This document shows positions 45,244 to 56,014 of a DNA stretch of 64,000 bases, in pieces. Position numbers and translations under genes: made by a program. Source of the DNA: Pohlia nutans (taxonomy: Eukaryota > Streptophyta > Bryopsida > Bryales > Mniaceae); assembly GCA_022496805.1 (NCBI GenBank), contig CM040087.1, positions 8,630,001 through 8,694,000 on the forward strand, in the 5' to 3' direction. The notes under the pieces were generated by a model, which ran no database searches, was not told the origin of the DNA, and was given only the letters and a program-made list of their open reading frames with translations. The first letter of the stretch is position 1, and each line of letters starts with the position of its first letter.

Positions 45244-46248
45244 CATAACATTCAGTAGTCTTTGAGCGTGTTGCCCTCCCTTGCATGGAATGATGTGGAA
45301 TATCCCACATCATTTCATCCTTCCAACGAAATGATGTGGGATATTCCACATTCCATTAGTAGCTATGGGGGCACGTGGCATTAACCCCTAAACGTCACAG
45401 CGTCCAGAAACTGGACGACGAATGATTTCAAAGCCTTCTCACGTTCTCATCAACGCTTGGATGAAACTCATCCATTTTTTTGGAGATTCTTCACCAAGTT
45501 GTTGTCCTATCTAATGGCTGGATTTAGTCATACTAGAGTACATATTTTTTTAAAATTACAAATGTAGAAGTATGTCAAGTCGTTGACCGAGCCAAAATTG
45601 CATTGACTCTAGTTCAAAGTGGAATCGTGAAAAATGAGGTCATAAATTTAAGAAACACAAAAATTTCAAAGTATCACCACGTTTAAGAGTATCTCATTTC
45701 AAACTCATTCCAACAAATTTTACTCAAAAAATATTGAAATTTAGTTTGTAATCGAATTTAGAAGGAATTTTTAATTTTAACTTTCAAAACTTATAACTAA
45801 ATATTGATGATTGTATTAGTGAATGGAACCGTACGGATGGAATCTAAAATTCAAAATCTAGAACTTTCATTTGTATATCAATTCCAGAATATTCTTCTAA
45901 ATAGTAATTTATAATGCTTTTTCTCAAATTGTCAATTCCAGGGACACCTTGGTACGTTAAGGGGTTAAGCAAGAGCAAGCAACCATGGTGCACAGTAATC
46001 GAAAGCACAATTCAACAATGTTTTTTCATTGTTTATTTGATTGATTCTCAACTCAATAGTGTTTCATCATTGAAAGCACAATTCAACAATATTTTTTCAT
46101 TGTTTATTTGATTGATTCTCACTTAATAGTGTTTCGTCATTGTTTATTTGATTCAATAGTTCTTTCAATTAGAAATCACTGGTCACTCTATATATAAAGG
46201 TGGATGAAACTTAAAAGGCAGTCTCTTTGAAGGCTACTGAATGTTATG
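45244..46248. mobile_element. CATTCAG foldback element, copy 2, split by a TTAA element
   Basis: The ends are CATAACATTCAGTAGTCT and, inverted, CATAACATTCAGTAGCCT. The GGAATATCCCACATCATTTC hairpin is at 45297-45350. It is opposite in orientation to 31111-31429. 45385-45964 is an insertion at its TTAA. The inner right arm holds a 71-bp tandem duplication (GAAAGCACAATTCAACAAT at 46001 and 46072). Confidence 0.75.
45385..45964. mobile_element. TTAA element with P3 ends and a P2-like core
   Basis: 580 bp between TTAA at 45381-45384 and 45965-45968. Its left end CCCCTAAACGTCACAGCGTC equals the right end of P3, and its right end inverted, CCCCTTAACGTACCAAGG, resembles the left end of P3. The core (GGATGGAATCTAAAATTC region) follows P2. 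Confidence 0.75.
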
Positions 46249-46399
46249 GACTGTGGCGACTAGTTACTCGTCGGAGAAAAATACCTCGGAAATGCAAAAA
46301 ACAATGAAAAACCTAAGCGACGTCCACGGAGTGAGAGATACTAACACCTCTTGCAAAAAACCAGATTCCTTTTGGCGCCTTTAATCACGTACTTATCCA

Positions 46400-46970
46400 A
46401 ATCCCCGCTGTGATTGGGGCCACGGCAGATCGCTTCACTCACTCACTCGCCCCCGGCGGGGCCTGCCACCATGATTTTCCTTTTCGCAGACGAAATAGAA
46501 TAATTACACGGGATCCAAAGAAAAACCGGGACTGGCCGAGATCTCCCCATTCATCGGGAGTAGGTCCGTGCAGGTCCCGCAAGTCAGGCGCGATTGGTTT
46601 CCGGGATTTCCGCGGCAGATAATTTTGTTTGCAATGTTCGTAGCTAAGTTACTAGGGTTTCGATTCGTCTACAAGGGCGTGGGTTTTAGATTGGACGATG
46701 ACAAAGACGAATCTGCGAGGGAGGACTTCCCAGCCAAGAGTGTGAACGCTTGGTTGAGCTCTTCCGACGACTGACCTGCGTACCGCGCCTCGGCCGCTCG
46801 GCTGCGGCTGCGTCTGCGGCAGGTTGTGCCGGGTCTGTACTGTGTGACTGCGGCAGATTGTGGGTTCGCATTCACACCGTCATTTGTTCGCGGTCCTTTT
46901 CGTTTGAAGGCCGGGCCACTCTTGGAAACACAAGGTTGTAAAAAACAAGTGAAGGCTTTTACTTGTTTCA
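46400..46970 (+). other. GC-rich island with a possible small gene
   Basis: A frame from ATG 46634 to the stop at 46772-46774 encodes 46 residues, with LLGFRFVYKGVGF in the middle and SVNAWLSSSDD at the end. It follows leader-like DNA (CTAGGGTTTCGATTCGTC) and leads into repeat DNA. It may be a truncated gene or promoter fragment; no family is recognised. Confidence 0.25.
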
Positions 46971-46975
46971 TTCAA

Positions 46976-47745
46976 CCCCTAAACATCCCATGGGGATAGT
47001 ATATACAATGATGTATAATTGGGATTTGCTACCAACAAGAAATGTTAAATTGGGATCTTAGTAGATCACTAGAATTACATTGATTTAAATTCCAATTTCT
47101 CTTTTGAACTCAAACCCATTAACCCCTAAATGACGGAGGGGGTAAGGGCAAAACATAAATGTGTTATAAGAAATTACTTCTTCAACTTTGATGAAGTTTG
47201 GTCCAAAAGAGAAAATGAGGAACTTGATGTTTAGTAATTTTCCATAGGGTCAAATATCAAAAAATAACTTTTTATCATCTCATAATGAATTTAGAAGCAT
47301 TTAACTTCAAATATTTATCAGAATCACAAATTTTATTTTTAGAATTTGAAATTTTGTATGATTTGTTAAAACTAGACATTCTATTCTAAAATAAAAAATT
47401 GCAAATTTTTCAACGGAGAGAACATCATTACTTTCCCCAAATAGTAAGTTTTCTAACACTAGACAATTTAGAAGTGTTTTTCTTTGAAAATTTCTCCCGG
47501 GTGGAGTTTAACTCGGATTGACATGATTCAAATTGGGTTGGAAAGTAGACTTGATTACCTATTTAAAAATATTTTTTATTTTCTACAAAAATGTTTTTTC
47601 TATTTCGGGCAGCCCATAAAAAAAGGGCAGAGACCATAAAATGGTTGATCCGTCACTTAGGGGTTAAAGGTGTGGATTCATTCCAAATACAATCAAAACA
47701 CAATGTATTCTACTGGTCGCAAAGACACGTTCAGAAGTTTAGGGA
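46976..47745 (-). mobile_element. TTAA element, family P46, copy 2, split by P1
   Basis: 46976-47118 (CCCCTAAACATCCCATGGGG onward) and 47668-47745 (to AGTTTAGGGA) are the two halves, reversed relative to copy 1. P1 copy 3 sits between them at the same internal TTAA that P5 uses in copy 1. Confidence 0.75.
47123..47663. mobile_element. TTAA element, family P1, copy 3
   Basis: 541 bp between TTAA at 47119-47122 and 47664-47667. The ends are CCCCTAAATGACGGA and, inverted, CCCCTAAGTGACGGA. It is the cleanest copy of the family, inserted in P46. Confidence 0.9.
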
Positions 47746-47749
47746 TTAT

Positions 47750-48060
47750 CCCTTTAGTGCACCCTAAACCACATTGTGGTCCCTGATGTGTTGAAAACGT
47801 GAATAATGAAAAATCCGTGAAGAATTGGATTCCGAATTGTGAAGTTTAGATGATGAGCGTTGTAACATACATCTTGTAGAAAAAGAAATTTTCAATTTGG
47901 AGTTGTGCAACTATCAAAATACCTGTGAAAAAACACGCGAAGATACTGTAAATACTTGAAAATATAGTAAATACTTACAAATACAATACATGTACTATGT
48001 GGTATTTCTTGAGTTAGGAAGTTTTTTATTTTTTATTTATTTTTGGATTGTGTTCTCTTG
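47750..48060 (+). mobile_element. TTAA element, family P9, copy 1 (right end unclear)
   Basis: It begins CCCTTTAGTGCACCC after TTAT (47746-47749). It matches 53703 onward through AAAATCCGTGAAGAATTG and GGAGTTGTGCAACTATCAAA. Similarity fades after about 48060. Confidence 0.6.
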
Positions 48061-48637
48061 TTCATATTCTATTAGAGTATGTATTTCGATCTTGATCCAT
48101 GTACTAACTCCTTTCATATTTTAACATACAAATTTTAATTTGTTCTAAAACCGTGCATGGATAAGTCACTCTCACTTATAAAATTCACAATAATTATGTG
48201 TGAGTCCGTTCTTAACATGAAAGATTGCAACGGAGAGGTGTTGAGAGAGGTCATTGTTGATCATCTTTACTTTCATTTTAGAAATTTTTACCTAAACTCT
48301 ATTTAACCTTGAAGTCACACACCTTCCAAAATCTCATTTTTGAGTGTGCATTATACGGTTCAAAGACATACTATGATCTTCCAATCCCACCATTGGACGA
48401 TTCTCTAATTTTGGTAAAATGTATGCACTCAAGTTGAGAATACAATTGTACGGTTACTTTCTAATTTAATCCATTGAGAGGATTTTTGAAGGGTTAAGGA
48501 TACTGATCATTGATGGATTTTTGAATGGTTAAAGAATACTAATTCATACCACATTCAGATAGATAGAAACTCCTATCTTCTTTCAAAGTCGGCGTGAATA
48601 CCACATTCAATTTAAACATGAGCCTATTTGTAACATA

Positions 48638-48870
48638 CTCCTTCCATTTCATAATAAGAGTTCACATTTTTTGGCTTGTTTTTTTTTATGCTTTAGAATG
48701 TGAGTATTTTCCACTTCAAACATGGCCGACAATGAGAGTGACACAAAAACTACATACTATTGTTAAAGATAGCTCATTTTTTAAGTATTGAGATGGCTTT
48801 TTTTTGGCAGTGGAAAGGTCAAGTTGAAACATGCCAAAAAAAGTGGACTCGTATTATGAAATAGAGGGAG
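48638..48870. mobile_element. Stowaway MITE (Tc1/mariner-derived)
   Basis: 233 bp. The ends are CTCCTTCCATTTCATAATAA and, inverted, CTCCCTCTATTTCATAATAC. The TA target duplication is at 48636-48637 and 48871-48872. This is the canonical Stowaway terminus. Confidence 0.9.
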
Positions 48871-48879
48871 TATATTAAT

Positions 48880-49270
48880 ACTAAATATAATCTAATATAC
48901 AAGGTGTTTAAGGTGATCATCTTAAAATCCTTTTAAATCTCAAATTCAAGCAAAAGTCTCAATTTAACAAAATTAATATGGTATTAAGGAATGTGATACA
49001 ATTACCTACACTTGAAGCTCTTTTATATCACACTTTTGGTACGTAACCAACATACGTGACAGTGGAACTTAGAACTTAATAGTGGAAAATGTCCAATTAT
49101 TAAATGTGTGCACAAGAGCAAATATTCTCTGTAGAAATTGAAATTTAGTTTCATTGTCCTGTGGATGGTTGGATGAACAGACACTTCATTCACGTCCGTC
49201 TTTCAAACATAAATAGAAACTCCGGTCCTCTTTCGAAGGCCGGCGTGAATAAAGCGTCCGTTTGTAATTT
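48880..49270. other. No gene; repeat fragments flanking the 5S sequence
   Basis: 49175-49255 contains CACTTCATTCACG, ACTCCGGTC and an inverted CGGCGTGAATAAAG, words that recur right of the 5S copy (49404-49455) and upstream of the SR gene (18655-18690). Confidence 0.45.
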
Positions 49271-49274
49271 CAAT

Positions 49275-49394
49275 GGATGCGGCACCGGGAGTTCCCGGGG
49301 AGGTCACCCATCCCAGTACTATTCCAGCCCAAAGGCACGTAACTTCAGAGTTCTGATGGGATCTGGTGTAGTAGCCTTGGTATGACCACATCAC
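49275..49394 (-). rRNA. 5S rRNA sequence, dispersed copy (gene or pseudogene)
   Basis: The minus strand reads GGTCATACC, then ATCCCATCAGAACTCTGAAG, a GGAATAGTACTGGGATGGGT block and a final GCCGCATCC, the conserved order of plant 5S rRNA. The two ends still pair (GATGTGG with CCGCATC). Changes in the internal promoter region (AGTTACGTGCCTTTGGGC) suggest reduced function. It stands alone, not in an array, between direct repeats of about 45 bp. Confidence 0.8.
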
Positions 49395-49399
49395 CTCCG

Positions 49400-50050
49400 A
49401 ACATACACTTCATTCACGCTGGTCTCTCCAAATAAATATAAAGAACTCCGGTCTGATGGATTTTTACAATTACGATTCCTTTCCATTTCATACTTGCAAT
49501 TCTTCATGTTCACAAACCAACATTCCCAAGCTCCATTCCGTGATTGACAGAAAGATCATATTTAGTCAAACACCATATAAAACCTTAAATATAGTTTCTT
49601 GTCCCCTAAGTTTACAAAAATACGTTTCAGTCTAGCTGCTTTGTGGTATGTGGCCATGCCATGAGTCATACCCGTAAATGATCTTACCAACCTTCTTGAC
49701 AGTGCTGGAAATGAATAAAATCACGGATCTAGAAAGTTCTAGAGAAACATTTCAGTACCTCAGAGCATCTGCACCCATGCTCGCTAAAGTTGACTCGCTA
49801 AAATTATTCATAAGCATTTGAAGAGCCGTTGAACTTACACTCCTCAAGCACCAAAAGTGCACATCAAATAGTCAATGGACCCGTCACAAGTAGAATATAG
49901 GATATAGCCAACTAAACTTAGATTTGAAGGGCCATTTTTTAACACGCTAGGATTGAGGATCGAAAGACATTTTTGAAGGGCCCTTAGCATTTTTCACCTA
50001 CTTAATACATGTGTCAAGCATGGGTGCGAGTGCTCTCAAGTTGTTATTGA
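49400..50050. other. No gene identified
   Basis: A repeat-derived flank continues to about 49455; then AT-rich DNA without recognised content. Confidence 0.45.
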
Positions 50051-50058
50051 GTCCAGTT

Positions 50059-50190
50059 CAGGGCTTTTTTTTTCTGGCTTCTTTGAGCCAGACTCCAATG
50101 TCGTGGCACAGTCACAGTGGTCTGATTCTGAAGGATCACCTTCCATTGAATGCATGGAGCACTCTACAGTGCAAAAAAGAAGAAGCCCTG
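50059..50190. mobile_element. hAT-type MITE with perfect 8-bp target duplication
   Basis: 132 bp. It starts CAGGGCTTTTTTTTTCTGG and ends AAAAGAAGAAGCCCTG. GTCCAGTT is repeated on both sides (50051-50058 and 50191-50198). Confidence 0.92.
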
Positions 50191-50233
50191 GTCCAGTTGG
50201 TCCTCAGTTATTTACTTATAGTTTCTAAATTTT

Positions 50234-50366
50234 AGGTGGATTTCTGTGCAATGTACCAGGTTTTTATGTGGATTTTTTTGAGATAAATCTAATCTGTTTT
50301 AGGTGGATTTCTGTGCAATATACCATCCTTTTATGTGGATTTTTTTTTGAGATAACTCTAATCTGT
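50234..50366 (+). repeat. 67-bp tandem duplication
   Basis: Two copies starting at 50234 and 50301, each beginning AGGTGGATTTCTGTGCAAT and containing TTATGTGGATTTTTTTGAGA. Confidence 0.85.
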
Positions 50367-50770
50367 GAGAATTATGAAACTTTGATTCAATTTCATAAAA
50401 CATTTGAATGCTTAGACTTTTTATGGGTTTCTAAAACTAGTCCACTACATTCTTTAGTGTGGTGTGACTGTAGTTTCATGCCACAATGGATCACCACGCA
50501 GGTGCTCAAAGAACATTAGACAGAAATTTTGGAATTAATGGCATATAATTATATTAATGAGTGTAGCATTCTGTGCCTGCAGTAAGATACATCACTCGTC
50601 TGATGTCTTGAGCCATTTCCAATTTTCCATGATGAGCTCTCCTCATCTGCTTCAGTAAAAAATTTGTAAGCATGGCAGGTACAGAGCCTGGGAAACATGG
50701 TCACACAAACCACAGCAATGTGGTTCCAGGTAAACAATGCAACCACTTTTACAAACGACTTGCACTGTAA

Positions 50771-50942
50771 CACTACAAGGAGAAGGCATCGCTTTTCACT
50801 CGTTAGGTGAGTCAAACGACGCCACTTTGCTCTCACTATCGAGGTGCTCAAGATTTGGTGAGTGCGATTCGTCACGTAGGACAAGTGTGTACAATGAACT
50901 CTGACATTGTTCCGAGTGAGAAGCGACGCCTTTGCTAATAGT
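50771..50942. mobile_element. CACTA-type foldback MITE, copy A
   Basis: It begins CACTACAAGGAGAAGGCATC and carries GTGAGTCAAACGACGCCAC. The right end is degenerate (AAGCGACGCCTTTGCT), where another MITE follows. It matches 51844-52025 in reverse orientation. No clean target duplication was found. Confidence 0.65.
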
Positions 50943-51085
50943 CACAGGGCACCTTGACACATTCACCAAGTAGTAAATGGTACAAGAATGATGGTGAATT
51001 CTTGGTGAACACTTGCAAAACTTGCTATAAACTGCAATTTGGCAATAATATTTACTTGGTAGTGAATCGGTCAAGGTTCCCTGTG
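50943..51085. mobile_element. CACTA-like foldback MITE, second copy of the thioredoxin intron 1 family
   Basis: 143 bp. The ends are CACAGGGCACCTTGACACAT and, inverted, CACAGGGAACCTTGACCGAT. The target duplication is AGT (50940-50942 and 51086-51088). The inner palindrome is more decayed than in 25878-26043. Confidence 0.88.
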
Positions 51086-51089
51086 AGTG

Positions 51090-51843
51090 TAACCAACAAT
51101 AAGTCTTGCCCAACCCTCGCATTTTTCTTTCACTTGGATCAATCTTGCTTGGACCGCTAACCACTTGTAAACAAGAAGTCAAAAGGTCAGTTATTTGAAA
51201 CAAACAGGGGTTACAAGACTTATTGCTAGGTACTACAAAAGACAACCAAGATTTGTACTATATTATTGTAGAACTTGGAAATGCAATCCCAAAAAGTGAG
51301 CTGTGAGTGTGAATTAAAAAAAAAAAGTTAAGCACCTTTTTACCCAGGGGTGCATTATACTAAACACATACAAGTATACATGAGTACACATAAGGGGTAT
51401 TAATTTGAACATTTCCGAATGACGTATACATACAATAAACATATTTAGAGCTGAAAACAATGACATATGTACTAACATTAAACATATATTTAGGACATAA
51501 TAGATTTGCATACAAAGCTTTAGGCATATAACCCAGGTTTTGGTCGTGAACGCACGTGATTCTCAAACATAATACAGAGTGCACTACCCTGGGCCTTTTT
51601 ATTGCAATCAATTCCTACCATAATGTAGAGATGATTGTGAGTTTTCCAAGAGTATTCATATTATATATCAACTTCTGAAATCCTTCGAGATTGATTTTAT
51701 TTCGCTAATACACTCCGATCCAGAACTCCATAATTATACACACTTAGGGCTTAATTTAGTCTACTGCAATTTAACAAATGATAGTGCAAATCGCAATAGC
51801 AAGTTCTCCCAGGAACGTGATCCTCTGGCGGTATTATGTAGCT
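51090..51843. other. No gene identified
   Basis: AT-rich DNA with many CATA-type words at 51355-51560; no transposon ends. Confidence 0.45.
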
Positions 51844-52025
51844 CACTTACAAGGAGAGGCGTCGTTTCTCACTCAGGAGGATCCTGTTCATTGTCTTTTT
51901 TATTGTGCATGCTTGTCCTACGTGACAAATCGCACTCACCAAGTCCAACCAAAAAATTGGTGAGTGAAAAGTGGCGCCGTTTGACTCACAGAGGGAGCGA
52001 AAAGTGGCACCTTTTCCTTGTAGTG
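51844..52025. mobile_element. CACTA-type foldback MITE, copy B
   Basis: 182 bp. The left end is CACTTACAAGGAGAGGCGTC; the right end, inverted, is CACTACAAGGAAAAGGTGCC. The core matches 50771-50942 inverted. The flanking triplets (GCT and TTT) differ. Confidence 0.65.
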
Positions 52026-52136
52026 TTTCCTTCGAGGTTCATGAGTCTTTTCAAGCAACTAAACTAGAAAATATAGCGGTGTCAAAATGCGAGCTTGTGA
52101 GAGGAGACTCTCCGATGCAATTCTTATGTATTGTCT

Positions 52137-52311
52137 CACAAGGAGATAAATACAAGGTTTCCATATGGGAAACGGGGACAAATTTCCCACAGTTGTAACT
52201 TTCCCAAATCAAAAATACCCTACAATCATCCCAAGAAAGTTATAATTGTGGGAATTTAGTCCCACTTCCCATATGAAATCCCATGTGGGAATGTCTTAAT
52301 CTCTCCCTATA
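52137..52311. mobile_element. MITE of the family found in the acyl-activating enzyme introns
   Basis: It begins CACAAGGAGATAAATACAAG and ends near TCTTAATCTCTCCCTAT. It contains the paired words TTTCCCACAGTTGTAACTTT and AAAGTTATAATTGTGGGAAT. Related to 1-138 and 986-1126. Confidence 0.65.
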
Positions 52312-52595
52312 TCTTAATCTCCCACAATCCATGTGACTGAGCTCACCAAAATAGTTGCCTTGAATCGCAAATTGAAATCACGGAATTCAACCATTACCTT
52401 TCAAGAAGACAGGGGCCACGTCTTTGGTCGAAAGCTTGTTGCACAAGGTTGTTGTAGAAGCATGGTCAGCATGTGCAAAAGCTGGATAAATACTTGCACT
52501 TTGACGACCCCTAATGATCTACTATTTTCTGATATTGCACAAGTAAGCAGGGAAAGTTCATGAATGTTTCAGAGCAATTTCACTATTTGAGTAAA

Positions 52596-52787
52596 CACTA
52601 GTAGCAGATCTGTCGTTTTTCATTCCCCACTTCGTGTAAATAGTGAACAGTGGTGGAACATTGTGCCTATATTTCTGTCTTCTTGTGACCAAAAACACTC
52701 ACTAGCACTGACACAACCCATGTGCTTGGCGCGGTTTCATTCTTGTTTCATTAACATAAGTGAAAAACAACACATTTCCTGCTAGTG
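52596..52787. mobile_element. CACTA-type MITE, second copy of the thioredoxin intron 2 family
   Basis: 192 bp. The ends are CACTAGTAGCAGATCTGTCG and, inverted, CACTAGCAGGAAATGTGTTG. The target duplication is AAA (52593-52595 and 52788-52790). Same length class as 26376-26568. Confidence 0.9.
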
Positions 52788-52799
52788 AAACCATGTTTC

Positions 52800-53185
52800 A
52801 AGTTGCCTTTGTAGTACTACACAACCTCTTACATTTTCTGAGTTTTCAAATGTTGTAGTTGTTGGGATCATACAGACATACAACACCAGTTGATTGCAAA
52901 TTTTGTCAGCAATGTTGGGGGAGTAGCTGTAGCAACATTACAGACTGGCCATATTCAAATAATTGTGACTTTTCATCATATTGGGACTCTTTTAAATCTA
53001 CAACTCGCATAAACTTAGTTCCTAAATGTTGTTGAACAAGTTGTAACAATGCAGGAGTTACTTCCCAACGGCACTTGAGTTACTCCCCTACGTTGCCAAT
53101 TAATGTAGCACATAGTGTATGACCCTGATTGTGAGTACAATATTATAAGATACAACCTGAGACTATTGAGAGAGTTCCTGTTCTT
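52800..53185. other. No gene identified
   Basis: Mixed-composition DNA without a recognisable frame or repeat end. Confidence 0.4.
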
Positions 53186-53188
53186 TCA

Positions 53189-53427
53189 CCCCTTACAAAC
53201 CCAGGATTTGTGGTTTTAAAATGACAAATTCAATCGATAATATTGTGCATAATGTAACTCAGATGGGAACAAATTTTATATTATTGAAATCAATGACGAA
53301 CATTGCATGTGTCGGTCAAAAATGAATAAATTTGAAGTTAAAAAAATTCACATAGGGCCTACTCAAAAATGCTAAAAACGAGAGAACACGATACCCAAAT
53401 TAGGCGGAGTCCTTGGTCCTTCAGGAG
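53189..53427 (+). mobile_element. TTAA element, family P8, copy 3
   Basis: 239 bp. It begins CCCCTTACAAACCCAGG after TTCA (decayed TTAA) and ends GGTCCTTCAGGAG before TTAA (53428-53431). Confidence 0.75.
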
Positions 53428-53702
53428 TTAACAAACAGACCTGTCTAAAGATCATACATTCTATCTCCAATGAGGGTTTATCTTAGGGCCTTCAAATTAT
53501 TCTGTACCTGTTCTTGAAACCGCCCTTACAGCTGTTGAATGGTAACTAAAGTTAGAGTATTATTTTGAAATGGACCTTCTACGACTTACAATCGTCATGT
53601 AGGTGAGGACATGCACTACTAGCAAGATTATAGAATCAATCCATAACATACTTCATGACTAGTAAATGGTGGCATAATATCTTTTGAGGAAATATTAATT
53701 AA

Positions 53703-54530
53703 CCCTTTGGTACCCATGTGACCACATTCTGGTCACTGATGAGTCGGAAACAAAAATAACGGAAAATCCGTGAAGAATTGAATTTTGAGTTGTGAGGTCT
53801 AAAGATAGAGAATTATGATACACATCTTTTAAAAAATTTCAATTTCAATATGGAGTTGTGCAACTATCAAAATACCTATGACATACAAACGTCAAAACAC
53901 AACAAATACTTGCAAATATAGTAATTACTTGTAAAGACATGACCATGTTCTAAGTGGTATTTCTTGTAATTGGAAATGTTTTACTTTGTTATTTTTCTCT
54001 AAGTATGTTCTTTTAGACGAAGTGTGTATACTTCTATGTGTCGATTTCCATTTATTCATTACATGCTCCATGAATACTTCAGTGCTTGACAGTATATGTA
54101 ATTCAGTGTTACCATATATGTAGAGTATGTGTTGTTTCACAAAATCAGTGGATGTTTCCTCTTGCATAATGTAGACATGGTTAGAATTTCTTTAGAAAGC
54201 TGATGAGTTGGATATTAGCAAAAACCTCAAATTTACAATTTGTAAATAGTCATTGTAGGTTTTGTGTATCTTAGAAGTAACACACTCTTGAATCAGTTTG
54301 CATTGATTTTTGGCCCAACATATGGTGCAGATACAAATTACAATAACATCTATCGGTTGGTCAGATGCAAATTATTTTTGGCAACAAACATGGTAAATAC
54401 ATTAATTTTAGAATGATACAGTTAAATCAACCATAAATTGTACAAAGCTGCCATTTGAATCAGTTAAAAATTCCAAGTTTTTAGGTAGTCAGTTTTCCAG
54501 AACAATGAGAGTTTGGGCAGCACTAAAGGG
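53703..54530 (+). mobile_element. TTAA element, family P9, copy 2, 828 bp
   Basis: It lies between TTAA at 53699-53702 and 54531-54534. The ends are CCCTTTGGTACCC and, inverted, CCCTTTAGTGCTGCCC. Only the left 350 bp are seen in copy 1 (47750). Non-coding. Confidence 0.75.
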
Positions 54531-54534
54531 TTAA

Positions 54535-55800
54535 CATCAGGAACATCAAGGCATGTAAGCAAGGTGCCATGATGCTGCATTGAATCAACTTGGTGTCAAC
54601 CTCCATACCAACCTAGTATGAATAAAATGACACTAAAATGACCAGTATGCAACCTTTCGTGTCAAAATGGCACCAAAATAGTCTTACCCAACTTTTCTGA
54701 TGTGAGGGTGCCCAAAATCGGTCACTTTTGACACATGAACAAAAGACCATAGTCGTTCAACATAAATGTACAAATTTGCGTCATAATGAGTATGACTTTG
54801 CATCCACTGCTAAAAAGAAGACCTGATTGAGCTATAGAAGGCCTTGAAATACACACTTACATAGCTAGTGGCTTGAATCATTCATTTTCTTTTCATGCTC
54901 GCAAGTCCTGAATACTGGGCACCTCATGTGTTGAAAAATATCACATGTGGAAGCAGGATCATGTGAGGAAATATGAGTCAAGGAAGGAAAATTGAAGGAA
55001 ACCGTATAGCCCTATTAGTAGCTTTGTGTGTCCGCAGTAGTATTTTGTTGTATACCATGATAGATTACAGTGGTTTTTGGGATAGAGGACACTCTGACAT
55101 CTTGTGATGTGCTTCTGAAATCTCAGGTCCAGTACGTCTTGTATGTTGATGTTTGACTCTCAGGAGTTACACAGATATACCTTACTGTGGATCCAGTCCC
55201 TGTTGATAAGCCTCTCGATCAGGTTCATTGGTCCGTGCTGATTGTTACTCTCTGATCTTAGGGGACCTTATTGGTACTTAGCAGTTTGTACTCAGGTATC
55301 TTGATCAGCCCACTGTGCTCTGTAATATGTACCTGTAGGTGTTTTCAGTTAAATTCACATGTGATGTTCTGAATTCTTTCATTGTAAAACTTGCCTCAAA
55401 ACTCTTATGAAAATGGCATGTATAAAATGCAGGAGTGATATGAATTGCTACTGACAGTGAACTCTCTACATGAATTCAGCAAAAATTTGAAAAAATGCAT
55501 GAAAAAACGCGTTATGATGGCAGGGTTTTGCACTTGCATGTCCAGGTGACAGAGTCAATAACAAAGTACCTCCTTTTGTTCTCCAAGTGGATTTGGATGA
55601 GATGGGGTATGCAACTCCTGCACAAAACTTGCAACTGTTTGAGCCCAAGTATTTACAGTAAATCTTTTTTCACTTGCACAGTTTGATGTACTGTATGTGA
55701 CCCAATTCAACAAGAGTGGGACTATGAAGTTGGCGCGGTTCTGTTTTTAATTTGGACTCATTTTGCTGCAACCAACTCCCATCAGAAGATAGGTCGACAT
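54535..55800. other. No gene identified
   Basis: The composition is moderate. I see no frame with domain features and no transposon ends. Confidence 0.4.
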
Positions 55801-55802
55801 CA

Positions 55803-56010
55803 TAGTTTTAAAATGACAAATTCAATCGACAGTATTGTAAAAATATAATTCAGATGTGACCACATTTTATATCACTGGAAACACTAAAGAACATTGCATG
55901 TGCTGATCAAAAGAAAAAGAAATCTGAATAAAAGGAAGTCTACATAGGACCTATTTATAACTGCTATTAGAAACATGAGGCCCAATTTGGGCTTCTTGGT
56001 CCTTTAGGGG
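55803..56010 (+). mobile_element. TTAA element, family P8, copy 4 (left end lost)
   Basis: From TTTTAAAATGACAAATTCAA to GGGCTTCTTGGTCCTTTAGG and a final GG, followed by TTAA (56011-56014). Confidence 0.7.
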
Positions 56011-56014
56011 TTAA

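Noticed and set aside
50771..52025. A single 1.25-kb CACTA element spanning both CACTACAAGG ends
   Set aside because: Each end is a separate foldback MITE in its own right, and the outer triplets (TAA and TTT) do not match.
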